A stretch of 64,000 nucleotides of DNA. Source: Shinella granuli. Its GTDB lineage: Bacteria; Pseudomonadota; Alphaproteobacteria; Rhizobiales; Rhizobiaceae. The notes beneath the pieces are model-generated. The model did no database searches and was not told the origin of the DNA. It saw only the letters and a program-made list of their open reading frames with translations. Position numbers and translations under genes: made by a program. The stretch spans positions 21,825 to 85,824 of the forward strand of contig NZ_SLVX01000025.1 in the NCBI RefSeq assembly GCF_004341885.1. Reading direction: 5' to 3'. Positions within the stretch are counted from its first letter, which is position 1. Each line of letters begins with the position of its first letter. This document shows positions 1-7,614 of this stretch, in pieces.

Positions 1-592
1 AACCGATCATGCCGCCATTGTCGGCCGCGATGGAAATGCCGGTCTCGTTTCCGGTCGCCGGCCCGCTCGCAGGAGTCGTGACGGCCGGGGTCGTCCACTC
101 GTTCGCCTGCGTCGCCGGGGCGCGCTCCTCCGGATCGGTTACGGCAAGCGTCGTCGCATCGACATGGCGCACGATCGGCGGATAGCAGATGCCGTGGTCC
201 TGGCATCCCTGATAGCGGACTTCGAGCGGAGCGGATGCCGAGGCATCAAGGGGAAGCACTGCGGCGACGTGATCGTGAAAGACGGTCGAGGGGCCGAAGG
301 TCGGGTCGTCCTTGCTCTGGCCGTTCCCCTGGAGCTCGGGAACCGGAAGATCCGAGCCGCTGCGAGCGAAGCTGAATTTGTCCTGGTACAGGTAGTATCC
401 CGGCGCGATCGTCCACCGAATCTGGACGCTACCGTCGTTTTGTCGTGTCGCCGAGAGTTTGAACGCCTGATCGACGGGAAGCGGCATTCCACCCGAAGAC
501 GTCACCTGCGCCGATGCCGGTGTGATCGACAGCGCTGCAAACGCCATGATCATGGCCGCGAGAATGACGGACCAGACAGTTCTTGAAGGCAA
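1..592 (-). CDS. dsbD: Thiol:disulfide interchange protein DsbD, N-terminal part (cut by window edge)
   Basis: Encodes the periplasmic alpha domain of DsbD, which carries electrons from the inner-membrane domain to periplasmic disulfide isomerases such as DsbG. Seen: a hydrophobic signal peptide ending in ASA, the family motif YYLYQDKFSF, and the paired-cysteine motif GCQDHGICYPP that forms the redox centre of the alpha domain. The membrane and C-terminal thioredoxin parts lie beyond position 1. I chose the TTG at 592 because GGGAG sits six bases upstream and it keeps the arginine-containing N-region of the signal peptide; the ATGs at 553 and 547 would lose it. A CTTAAG double site lies 50 bp upstream. 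Its partner DsbG is the next gene upstream. Confidence 0.85.
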   Translation of the reverse strand, partial: MPSRTVWSVILAAMIMAFAALSITPASAQVTSSGGMPLPVDQAFKLSATRQNDGSVQIRWTIAPGYYLYQDKFSFARSGSDLPVPELQGNGQSKDDPTFGPSTVFHDHVAAVLPLDASASAPLEVRYQGCQDHGICYPPIVRHVDATTLAVTDPEERAPATQANEWTTPAVTTPASGPATGNETGISIAADNGGMIG

Positions 593-641
593 TGCACGCT
601 CCCGCTTGACGTTACGACGGCGGGAGAGGTCGGATCGGCAG

Positions 642-658
642 CTTAAGGCAGACTTAAG
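642..658. promoter_or_regulatory. CTTAAG-N5-CTTAAG site upstream of dsbD
   Basis: CTTAAG at 642-647 and again at 653-658, 11 bp apart start to start, 50 bp before the dsbD start. This is one of four such sites in the cargo region. The layout (one repeat per helical turn) matches the direct-repeat boxes of PmrA/QseB-type OmpR-family regulators, and a gene of that type lies at 9664. Binding is inferred. Confidence 0.65.
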
Positions 659-701
659 GGCATCTTTATTCGTTGGATGTAGGAAAACCCCGCCGAAACG
701 C

Positions 702-1484
702 CTAGAGCGGCCCGAACAAAGCTTCCAGAGCGGCTCCTCGGGGTGCACCGCTTTGAAGGATCAGTTCGCCATCGCTGCCTTGCGCGACGAGGCCGGGCGT
801 ACCGCTAAAGCCAAGCCGCCTCATCAGCTCAACATTGCCGGTGAGCTTGGTGTTGGTCTCCGGCGAGATCTTCGCCAGCGGGGCAATCCCGCCGGAGCCG
901 TGGTTCATCTCGTTTTGCGTCAAGGCGGCTTGCGGATCGGCGGCTTCGATGATTGCGGCTGCCTTCGCAGCCGAGTCTGCCCGGATCACACCCACCATGA
1001 CGTGGCGAAGCTGGACCTTGCCGGCCTCCACCCATGGCCGCGCCGAACGCCATAGCTCATTGCAAAATGGGCAATTGGCGTCGGTGAATGCGTAGACGAC
1101 GCGCTCCGCATTCGGATTGCCGTCCTGAACCCAGGCCGCGGCTTCAAGCGCTCCCCAGGCCTCCCGCTGCATCGGCTCGCTCGTTGCCTGCTTCAACGCG
1201 GCGTCGGCAACAGAATCGCCCTTGGCATCGATCAGGGTGCCGATCAGCGCATAATTGGCGTCGGGCATGATGTAGACGGCCAGCGGCTGCGTGCCCGAGC
1301 TCGCGGCATAGGCCTGCAATCCGCCCGGCACCTCCAGGGGGCCGTGGATAGTCAGGCCCTGGCTCTTCAGCGACGCAAGGATCGCCTCGGAGTTGCTTGC
1401 CGTCTGTAACGAGGCCGTTTCAGTATTGTCGTTGCAGCCGGCGAGCATCGTTGCGAGCGCGATGGCGGGTAGAAGCTTTTTCAT
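702..1484 (-). CDS. dsbG: DsbG/DsbC-type periplasmic disulfide isomerase, lipoprotein
   Basis: A 260-residue thiol:disulfide isomerase or reductase of the DsbC/DsbG class. Seen: a lipobox (LAGC, Cys17) after a short signal peptide, so it is probably membrane-anchored; the redox motif CPFC at residues 138-141 in a thioredoxin fold; and the cis-proline segment GTPGL near the C-terminus. The ATG at 1484 begins MKKLLPAIAL; the in-frame upstream extension to 1748 reads as non-signal, arginine-rich sequence and is rejected. Family members keep substrate cysteines reduced and depend on DsbD, which is the next gene. A CTTAAG-type site sits 62 bp upstream. Confidence 0.85.
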   Translation of the reverse strand: MKKLLPAIALATMLAGCNDNTETASLQTASNSEAILASLKSQGLTIHGPLEVPGGLQAYAASSGTQPLAVYIMPDANYALIGTLIDAKGDSVADAALKQATSEPMQREAWGALEAAAWVQDGNPNAERVVYAFTDANCPFCNELWRSARPWVEAGKVQLRHVMVGVIRADSAAKAAAIIEAADPQAALTQNEMNHGSGGIAPLAKISPETNTKLTGNVELMRRLGFSGTPGLVAQGSDGELILQSGAPRGAALEALFGPL

Positions 1485-1545
1485 TCGTGAGGCACCAGTC
1501 GATGTTATGGACAGATCTGAATGTCTGCTGCCTTTTGCCTGCGAG

Positions 1546-1562
1546 CTTAAGGCAGCATTAAG
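1546..1562. promoter_or_regulatory. CTTAAG-N5-ATTAAG site upstream of dsbG
   Basis: CTTAAG at 1546-1551 and ATTAAG at 1557-1562, again 11 bp apart, between the L,D-transpeptidase stop and the dsbG start. It differs from the other three sites by one base in the second half. The same two-component regulator probably binds here (inference). Confidence 0.6.
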
Positions 1563-1582
1563 CTCCGCCGCGGCGTTTGCCG

Positions 1583-2761
1583 TCACGAGCCGTCCACCAG
1601 AGAATAGATGTCTTTCCTGAACTGCGCCGGCCCCGCCGGAACGCCCCAGGCAGTGATGTAGACGAAGTGGACCGGAACGGGATTGGTGATCGCGACGTCC
1701 CGGCGCTGACCATTGGTCAGGAATTCCGCGACGGCCTCGGTAGACCAACCCGGCGTATCCTTGAGCAGCCAGGTCACGAATTCCGGAATGCGCTGAACCC
1801 TGACGCAGCCGGATGAGTGAAAGCGGCTGGCATCGCCGAACAGGCCCGGGTCGGGCGTGTCGTGAAGATAGACCGAATGTTGATTGGCGAAGTTGATGCG
1901 GACACGTCCAAGGGCATTGCGGCTCCCCGGCTCCTGCCGGAATACGTAGTTGGTCGCCTCGTCGGTGCTCCAGTCAATGCTCGACGGCGACACTTCTTTC
2001 CAGTTGCCGGTGTAAATACGCATCCCCATACGCGTCAGGTAATCCGAGTCCCTGCGGATGATCGGGATGAGATCGCGGCGGATGATGCTTTTCGGCACAT
2101 GCCAATAGGGATTGAAGTTAATCTCGTGGATCTTGCTCGAAAGCAGCGGCGTCGCGCGATTGGGCTGACCGACGACGGCCGACTGGCGAAGCACCACGGC
2201 GCCATCTTCGACCATCTCGATCTGCGCCGAGGGAACGTTGACCGTCACCTGGCGACGATCGTCGACCAGAGCGGCCTGCAATCTGGGAATATTCGCAGTG
2301 AGGCTCCGCGCCCTGTCTGCCGCCGGACGGTTGAGCGCCTCGAACGTGGCAGCGCCCGCCACCCCGTCCACGGTGAGGCCATGCCGCGCCTGAAACCTGC
2401 GAATGGCGGCGTCGACGAAGCTGTCGACGACGGTGCCCGCGCCATATTGCGTCGCCAGGTCGCCCGTCACAGCGAGGCGTTGGCGCAGCCAGGAAACGTC
2501 GTTGCCCTGCGCGCCAAGGGAAAGCCGTTGCGTGAACGGATAGGCCGGCCATCCGCCTTCCGCCGCCCAACCGGCGTAGGTTTCGGAGGCAATCCGCGTC
2601 GCGTGCAATGTCGTCGCCGAGAGCAGCGGCGTTTCCACGTCCTGCAGGCCATCCATACGGGCGCTTGCCGTGTCGAAGGCCCCCTCCCAGTCGCGAGCGG
2701 ACGCAGTGGAGAAGGTCGCGGATGCCAGCCCGCCGATCAGAAGAGAGCGTCGGTCCAGCAT
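1583..2761 (-). CDS. L,D-transpeptidase (YkuD) with peptidoglycan-binding domain
   Basis: A 392-residue YcbB-like enzyme that cross-links peptidoglycan stem peptides, or attaches proteins to them, through a catalytic cysteine. Seen: an N-terminal DRRSLLIGG segment like a twin-arginine signal, a PG_binding_1 domain around residues 80-145, and a YkuD domain around 170-335 with His300, His315 and the catalytic SSGCVRV motif (Cys319). The ATG at 2761 shares one base with the TGA of the upstream dsbA (TGATG), so the two are translationally coupled. The pairing with dsbA suggests that the catalytic cysteine or its substrates need thiol control (inference). The length is ordinary for the family. Confidence 0.85.
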   Translation of the reverse strand: MLDRRSLLIGGLASATFSTASARDWEGAFDTASARMDGLQDVETPLLSATTLHATRIASETYAGWAAEGGWPAYPFTQRLSLGAQGNDVSWLRQRLAVTGDLATQYGAGTVVDSFVDAAIRRFQARHGLTVDGVAGAATFEALNRPAADRARSLTANIPRLQAALVDDRRQVTVNVPSAQIEMVEDGAVVLRQSAVVGQPNRATPLLSSKIHEINFNPYWHVPKSIIRRDLIPIIRRDSDYLTRMGMRIYTGNWKEVSPSSIDWSTDEATNYVFRQEPGSRNALGRVRINFANQHSVYLHDTPDPGLFGDASRFHSSGCVRVQRIPEFVTWLLKDTPGWSTEAVAEFLTNGQRRDVAITNPVPVHFVYITAWGVPAGPAQFRKDIYSLVDGS

Positions 2762-3360
2762 CAAGTCCGTTTCCCCCTCGCTTCGAGAACTGCCTGGGCA
2801 AGGCCGGTTGGATCGAGGACACCACCGTAGATCTTCGTACCGATGGCGAATGAGGGCGTACCGGCCAGGCCGAATGCCTTGGCCATGCGGTCGTTGCGCG
2901 ACAAGGTTTCGGCTACCGCTTCAGGTGAGTGAGCTGGCGTGAGACTTTTGACGCTGGCGTCCTCAAGCACTTCGATGACATCGTTCTCGGTGAGCCGTCC
3001 TTCCGTACCCATCAGCGCCTCGTGGGCGCGGCCGTAGGCCTGTGGATCGAGGGCCAGAACACGCTCGGCTGCAAACCGCGACGCTTCGCCAAAGATCGGC
3101 CAGTCGCGCATCATGAGGCGCAGATTGCCGTCGTCGCTGACGAACTTCTTGAGCTCTGGATAGGTGCTTTTGCAAAATGGGCATTGGTAGTCGAAGAACT
3201 CGACAATCGTGATGTCGCCATCCGGATTGCCGAGCACCGGCGTCACCGGATCGGAAAACACCTCCTCACGGGACGGCTGCCGGGCAGCGACGTGCGTGAC
3301 GGTCGCAGGGATCGCCAAGAGCGCAACGGTCGAAATCAGAAAACATCGTCGTGACTGCAT
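2761..3360 (-). CDS. DsbA-family thiol:disulfide oxidoreductase (first copy)
   Basis: A 199-residue periplasmic thioredoxin-fold protein of the DsbA/ScsC-like group. Seen: an SRRCFLIS start resembling a twin-arginine signal, the segment NPDGDITIVEFFDYQCPFC with the redox pair Cys60-Cys63, and the cis-proline motif GTPSF. It probably oxidises or isomerises disulfides in exported proteins. It is the first gene of a two-gene unit with the L,D-transpeptidase (stop/start overlap). A CTTAAG double site lies 46 bp upstream. A related copy is at 8892-9530. Confidence 0.85.
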   Translation of the reverse strand: MQSRRCFLISTVALLAIPATVTHVAARQPSREEVFSDPVTPVLGNPDGDITIVEFFDYQCPFCKSTYPELKKFVSDDGNLRLMMRDWPIFGEASRFAAERVLALDPQAYGRAHEALMGTEGRLTENDVIEVLEDASVKSLTPAHSPEAVAETLSRNDRMAKAFGLAGTPSFAIGTKIYGGVLDPTGLAQAVLEARGKRT

Positions 3361-3405
3361 TCATTCGGTCCTCCGTGGGCTTTCGGACCGAAACGCAGTT
3401 GCAAG

Positions 3406-3422
3406 CTTAAGCTAGCCTTAAG
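3406..3422. promoter_or_regulatory. CTTAAG-N5-CTTAAG site upstream of dsbA-ldt
   Basis: CTTAAG at 3406-3411 and 3417-3422, 11 bp apart, in the 283-bp space between the dsbA start and the next gene. I see nothing else coding in 3361-3643. Confidence 0.65.
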
Positions 3423-3643
3423 TGGATACGCCGACGGTTCTCTCACACCGCTTGTATCCTCTTTGGTCCCGTGGGCGCCAAGAATGCGCTGGCGCTACGG
3501 TAGAGAACCACGGGCCAAGAGAATGATGACCGGGGGCTCGAAAACACGGAGGACGTATATGCGCGGGTCAAATCCGGAAACGTGCATTTGTGAGTCGGGG
3601 ATGCGCGGCACCCCCTCTTGAGGCGGTCGCTCGGATTCACCGA

Positions 3644-4402
3644 TTATCGAGTGATCCAGCCCCATTTCGCAAAAATGGCGGCACCCTCCTTGGCCTGCAA
3701 AAACTCGACGAACTCCGCCGACAGAGGGTTGCGTTTGCCGAGCTCGGTCGCTGCAATGCCGGTGTCGCGATAGATGCGATAACCGGGCTCGACCTCGACG
3801 AGATCGGCCAGTTCGGGAGCCTCGCGTTGCCAGATGTTCCAGATGATCCATGCATCCAATGTCTGGTCCGACGTCCATGCTTTCTTCGCCTGAGCGCTGT
3901 TCTCGGCGACGGCGGCAATATTTGAGCGAAGCGCTCGGACATCGGCGATGCTTCCGAGGCGTCCGGCAATGTCTTCCCAGAGTCCGTTCTGTCCCGCCCC
4001 GTTGACGACAAGGATCCTGTGACCGGGCTTAAGCAGATCGGCAATGCCGCCAATCTTCTCCGGATTGCCTGGGCGCACGAGGATTGCAGACGGTCGCAGG
4101 TAAAGCGGGTAGACGTCCTCCGATTTCAGGCGGCCGTCGAACATGGACACGAAGTCGTGCATCATTGTTTCCGAGCCGCTGTAGATCAGATCGGCGTCGT
4201 TCAAAGCCGATTGACGCCACTGCGAGGTGGGCCCGGCGGTGACTACGACGTCCTTGTTCTTGAGTTTCGCGAAAGCGGCCGCCGCCTCTTTCATCGCGGG
4301 CGCCGGACCTCCAGGTCCATAGACCCTGAGATCCGCGGCACTGCCAGCGATCGGCACGCCGAAGGCGAACAAAGCAAAAAGAACTAGCCGAAATAGGGTC
4401 AT
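3644..4402 (-). CDS. Periplasmic substrate-binding protein, ModA-like
   Basis: A 252-residue extracellular solute-binding protein. Seen: a cleavable signal peptide (about 22 residues, ending GSAAD), then a type-2 periplasmic binding fold resembling molybdate/sulfate-type ModA proteins, with a conserved early segment RVYGPGGPAPAMKEAAAAF. No ABC permease or ATPase gene is next to it, so either it works with a transporter elsewhere or it has a sensing or chaperone role. It stands upstream of dsbA-ldt and downstream of the TauE/YeeE group on the same strand. The substrate is not known; a sulfur oxyanion would suit the neighbours (inference only). Confidence 0.65.
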   Translation of the reverse strand: MTLFRLVLFALFAFGVPIAGSAADLRVYGPGGPAPAMKEAAAAFAKLKNKDVVVTAGPTSQWRQSALNDADLIYSGSETMMHDFVSMFDGRLKSEDVYPLYLRPSAILVRPGNPEKIGGIADLLKPGHRILVVNGAGQNGLWEDIAGRLGSIADVRALRSNIAAVAENSAQAKKAWTSDQTLDAWIIWNIWQREAPELADLVEVEPGYRIYRDTGIAATELGKRNPLSAEFVEFLQAKEGAAIFAKWGWITR

Positions 4403-4596
4403 GTCTTTCCTCCGCGGTTTTTTGAAGTTGTTGGTCTAGCTACGAAGCCGGATTCGCACGGTTAGGCGTGGGCGGTGATTGCTGGTGCCAGCGTCTCTCC
4501 GATCTGCTCGCGTATCGCACCGGCCTTTCCGCGCCCTCAGCATGGTGGGCGATGCGCCGCCGGCATCGGACGTGGTCAGCCCGCAGAGCGCTGCGG

Positions 4597-5376
4597 TTAA
4601 CCAATGAAGGCCCCCGCGCTCCGGTAGAGAACATAGGCCGCGACCACGAAGATCAGCGCCGCGAAGACGCGGTTGAGCGTGTCTTTGCCAGCCGACAGGC
4701 GGTTGGCGAGCATCATGCCGAGAATCCCGCCGATGATCCCTCCGGCGATGAACTCGAACGCGACGGGCCAGTCGACGAGGCCGGACGCGGCATAGTTCAG
4801 CGCGGTGGCGAGCCCGAAGCTGCCCACGGCCAGCAGCGATGAGCCGACCGCCTTGATCGTTGGCATGCCCGTCGCGAGGATGAGGCCGGGCACGATCAGG
4901 AAGCCTCCTCCGATTCCGAAGAAGCCCGAGGCGGACCCGGCCGCGAAGGCGACAGCGGCGGTGATCAGGCATGTCCTCAGATCAGCCGGACGCTCGGCGG
5001 ATGCGGCGGCCTTGCGAGGCCGCAGCATCATGACGCCGACAAGGATCATGAGCAGGCCGAACAGGAAGAGAAGGCGCTCGCCGTCAACCAGCTTGCCGAG
5101 CGTCGAGCCGGCGAGCGCGCCGAACGTGCCGACGCCGGCGAAGACGATCGCGCAGCGCCAACGGACGTTGCCGCTGCGAGCATGGCCGATGAGATTGGCG
5201 AAGGCGTTGACCGAAACGGCGAGCGCGCTCGTGCCGATGGCGATATGTGGCTGTGTCACGCCGACGACGTAGAGCAGCAGCGGCGTCGCCAGGATCGAGC
5301 CGCCGCCACCGACGAGACCGAGGGAAAAGCCGACGAGTCCGCCCGAAGCGAGCGCGGGGCCGATATTGGCAAGCAT
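4597..5376 (-). CDS. TauE/SafE-family sulfite/sulfur-anion exporter
   Basis: A 259-residue inner-membrane protein with about eight hydrophobic segments and the duplicated TauE/SafE glycine-rich signatures (GLVGGGGSILATPLL in the first half, GFFGIGGGFLIVP in the second). The family exports or moves organosulfonates, sulfite and related anions. It is the last gene of a minus-strand run with two YeeE/YedE genes and blh, so it would export sulfite or thiosulfate made during sulfide oxidation. The start at 5376 lies three bases from the preceding gene's stop. Confidence 0.85.
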   Translation of the reverse strand: MLANIGPALASGGLVGFSLGLVGGGGSILATPLLLYVVGVTQPHIAIGTSALAVSVNAFANLIGHARSGNVRWRCAIVFAGVGTFGALAGSTLGKLVDGERLLFLFGLLMILVGVMMLRPRKAAASAERPADLRTCLITAAVAFAAGSASGFFGIGGGFLIVPGLILATGMPTIKAVGSSLLAVGSFGLATALNYAASGLVDWPVAFEFIAGGIIGGILGMMLANRLSAGKDTLNRVFAALIFVVAAYVLYRSAGAFIG

Positions 5377-5379
5377 GGC

Positions 5380-5808
5380 TCACCCCTTTCCGGCCAGGAA
5401 CCGATCATGCGTGACCATTCCAATGACCATCGCGACGGCGAAGATCACCGCGGGGAGCAGGCCGAGTGACAGGGATGCGATCGCAGGACCGGGGCAGAAG
5501 CCGGCCAGGCCCCAGCCCACGCCGAAGATCGCCGATCCGAGGATGAGCGGGCGGTCGATGCGGGTTTTGGCCGGCAGATGAAGTTGGGCGTCGAGCAGCG
5601 GCTTATTGACCGCGAAAGCGATCCTGTAGCCGATGAAGGCGACGATCACGCCGGCACCGAGAACAAAGATCAGGCTCGGATCCCACGCGCCGGTGATGTC
5701 GAGGAAGGCCTTGACCTTGGCCGGGTTGAGCAGGCCCGAAATTGCGAGACCGAGCCCGAACAGAAGGCCGGCTGCGAGCGCCGTCAGCATGCGAAGCAGC
5801 GGCGTCAT
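5380..5808 (-). CDS. YeeE/YedE-family protein (DUF6691 half)
   Basis: A 142-residue membrane protein with four predicted segments and the conserved GLALSGLLNPAKVKAFLD-like N-terminal signature (here GLGLAISGLLNPAKVKAF) and GWGLAGFCPGPAI. It corresponds to one half of the full-length YeeE/TsuA thiosulfate transporter; the other half is the next gene upstream. The ATG overlaps the previous stop by four bases (ATGA), indicating coupled synthesis of the two halves. The likely role is uptake or movement of thiosulfate or a related sulfur species. Confidence 0.8.
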   Translation of the reverse strand: MTPLLRMLTALAAGLLFGLGLAISGLLNPAKVKAFLDITGAWDPSLIFVLGAGVIVAFIGYRIAFAVNKPLLDAQLHLPAKTRIDRPLILGSAIFGVGWGLAGFCPGPAIASLSLGLLPAVIFAVAMVIGMVTHDRFLAGKG

Positions 5809-6224
5809 AGCCAGCCTCCGAGGCGCATCACCAGCACCGTGACGATCGCCGTCGCGAGGAAGGTCAGCACCGCGGCGAACGACCGGGGCGACAGACGTGC
5901 CAGTCCCGAGATACCGTGCCCGGAGGTGCAGCCGGACCCCATGCGGGTGCCGAAGCCGACGAGCAGGCCGGCGACGATCAGGAGGGGCCAGGACGCCGTT
6001 ACGATGACCTGCGGCGCATTGCCGAAGATGGTGAAATAGGTCAGCGGACCGAGAAGGAGGCCGGCGACGAACGCAATGTCGTGGCCGAAGCGCTCGCCGC
6101 GCTGGCCGAGCAATCCGCCGACGATACCGCTGATGCCGGCAATGCGGCCGTTGACCAGCATGAGGAGGCTGGCGGACAATCCGATCAGCGCGCCGCCTGC
6201 CAGAGGAGCAAGATAGGCGTCCAT
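5805..6224 (-). CDS. YeeE/YedE-family protein (second half)
   Basis: A 139-residue membrane protein with the YeeE motif GFGTRMGSGCTSGHGISGLARLS (conserved cysteine in GSGCTSGHG) and four hydrophobic segments. It is paired with the next gene to give a split YeeE/TsuA-type transporter of thiosulfate-like compounds. Its ATG at 6224 shares a base with the TGA of blh (TGATG), and its TGA overlaps the start of the next gene, so blh-yeeE-yeeE-tauE is one tightly coupled operon. An upstream extension to 6455 lies inside blh and is rejected. Confidence 0.8.
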   Translation of the reverse strand: MDAYLAPLAGGALIGLSASLLMLVNGRIAGISGIVGGLLGQRGERFGHDIAFVAGLLLGPLTYFTIFGNAPQVIVTASWPLLIVAGLLVGFGTRMGSGCTSGHGISGLARLSPRSFAAVLTFLATAIVTVLVMRLGGWL

Positions 6225-7531
6225 CACCAGACCACCCCCTCGAGCGCGTCGAGCGGAATTTTTAGATAGCGCCGGCCGTTGCACTCCGGTTCGGGAAGCC
6301 GGCCGCCGGCCATGTTCACCTGAAGCGCATGCAGGATGAGCTTGGGCATCGGCAGCGTGGCGTCGCGTGCCTCGCGCAGGGCGATGAAGCTCGCCTCGGT
6401 CTGATCGACGATATGCGGGTTGAAGCTCTTCTGCTCGGCGACGGTGCTTTCCCACCGCGGTTGGCGGCCATCAGGCTGGTAGTCGTGCCCGGTGAACACG
6501 CGCGTCTCGTCCGGCAGCGCGAGAATGTCCTGAATGGACTTCCAGAGAACCTTGGCGCTACCGCCCGGGAAATCGGCGCGCGCCGTGCCGGAGTCCGGCA
6601 TGAACAGCGTGTCGTGGACGAAGGCGGCGTCGCCTATGAGATAGGTGATTGAGGCAAGGGTGTGCCCCGGCGAGAACATCACCCGCGCATCTATCGTGCC
6701 GACCTTGAAGGTATCTCCGTCGGCGAAGAGCTGGTCCCACTGGCGGCCGTCAGCCGGGAAGTCCGGCCAATTGTAGATCCCTTTCCATAGAGCCTGCACA
6801 TCCACGACATGGGCTCCGATCGCGGTCGGAGCTCCGGTCTTCTCCTTGAGATAGCGGGCGGCGGAAAAATGGTCGGCGTGAGGATGGGTATCGAGGATCC
6901 ATTCGACCGTCAGGCCCTCGTCGGCGATGTAGGCGAGGATTTCGTCGGCATGCTCGGTCCTGGTCGATCCGGATTTCTCGTCGTAGTCGAGAACCGGGTC
7001 TACGATGGCGCATTTCGCCGTGGCTGGATCGCTGACGACGTACTGGATGCTCCAGGTGCGCGGATCGAAGAAGCCTTTAACTTTTGGCTTGACGGGAGCG
7101 GGAGGGCGATTTGCGGCAAGCCATGTCCGCGCGGCATCGGGCGCAATCCCGACGTCGTTCGCGACGGCGATCAGCTTGTCGTTGCCGAAGCCTTCCACAT
7201 CGGCATTGCCGGCCAGGATCCACATGTAGAAAGAGCGCGCCCCTGAGCGGCAATGCGCGATCACTGGTCCGTCCGACGCGACGATCGCCTCCGCGAACCG
7301 CCGAACGTCCTCCGGCCGCATGTTGCTGCTCGTTACCGGGATGAAGACATAGTCGAGACCCGCCGCTCTGGCCGCCTCTTCTTCCGCCGCCGATCCCGGC
7401 TGTGAACCTTCTTCGCCATCCGGCCGATTATTGATGACCGTCTTGTAGCCGCGCCGGGCGAGTTCCGCGAAGTCCTTGGGCTGCAATTGCCCCAGGACAG
7501 AAAATTTCTCTGTGACGGGAATGGGTTTCAT
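6224..7531 (-). CDS. blh: Bifunctional Blh-type protein: DUF442 phosphatase-like/sulfurtransferase domain plus ETHE1-like persulfide dioxygenase
   Basis: A 435-residue fusion. Residues 1-115 form a DUF442 (tyrosine-phosphatase-fold) domain with the loop HCRSGARS (Cys94, Arg99). Residues about 150-350 form a metallo-beta-lactamase fold of the persulfide dioxygenase (ETHE1) type with the metal motif THPHADH (His216, His218, Asp220, His221) and later histidines in SPGHT and FTGHD. Known Blh proteins of Xylella and Agrobacterium oxidise sulfide-derived persulfide to sulfite and are controlled by the ArsR-type repressor BigR. It is divergent from sqr across an 83-bp promoter region with AT-rich half-sites. 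Together they would turn sulfide into persulfide and then sulfite. Confidence 0.85.
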   Translation of the reverse strand: MKPIPVTEKFSVLGQLQPKDFAELARRGYKTVINNRPDGEEGSQPGSAAEEEAARAAGLDYVFIPVTSSNMRPEDVRRFAEAIVASDGPVIAHCRSGARSFYMWILAGNADVEGFGNDKLIAVANDVGIAPDAARTWLAANRPPAPVKPKVKGFFDPRTWSIQYVVSDPATAKCAIVDPVLDYDEKSGSTRTEHADEILAYIADEGLTVEWILDTHPHADHFSAARYLKEKTGAPTAIGAHVVDVQALWKGIYNWPDFPADGRQWDQLFADGDTFKVGTIDARVMFSPGHTLASITYLIGDAAFVHDTLFMPDSGTARADFPGGSAKVLWKSIQDILALPDETRVFTGHDYQPDGRQPRWESTVAEQKSFNPHIVDQTEASFIALREARDATLPMPKLILHALQVNMAGGRLPEPECNGRRYLKIPLDALEGVVW

Positions 7532-7562
7532 GGAGCCGCTCCTTGACGCTTGTCAATATGAA

Positions 7563-7592
7563 TTACATACTTACATAAAACCAGATATGTAA
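7563..7592. promoter_or_regulatory. AT-rich TTACATA half-sites in the blh-sqr divergent promoter
   Basis: TTACATA at 7563-7569 and 7571-7577, then the inverted copy TATGTAA at 7586-7592 (8-bp spacer from the second). These sit in the middle of the 83-bp divergent intergenic region in otherwise GC-rich DNA. They resemble the kind of site bound by BigR/SqrR-type ArsR regulators of sulfide operons, but no such gene is next to the operon. Confidence 0.55.
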
Positions 7593-7614
7593 ATCTGCAA
7601 GTGGGAGGATCGCC

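Noticed and set aside
4440..4596. Minus-strand ORF 4436-4972 overlapping the TauE gene end
   Set aside because: Arg-rich shadow frame; the gap 4403-4596 itself shows no gene.
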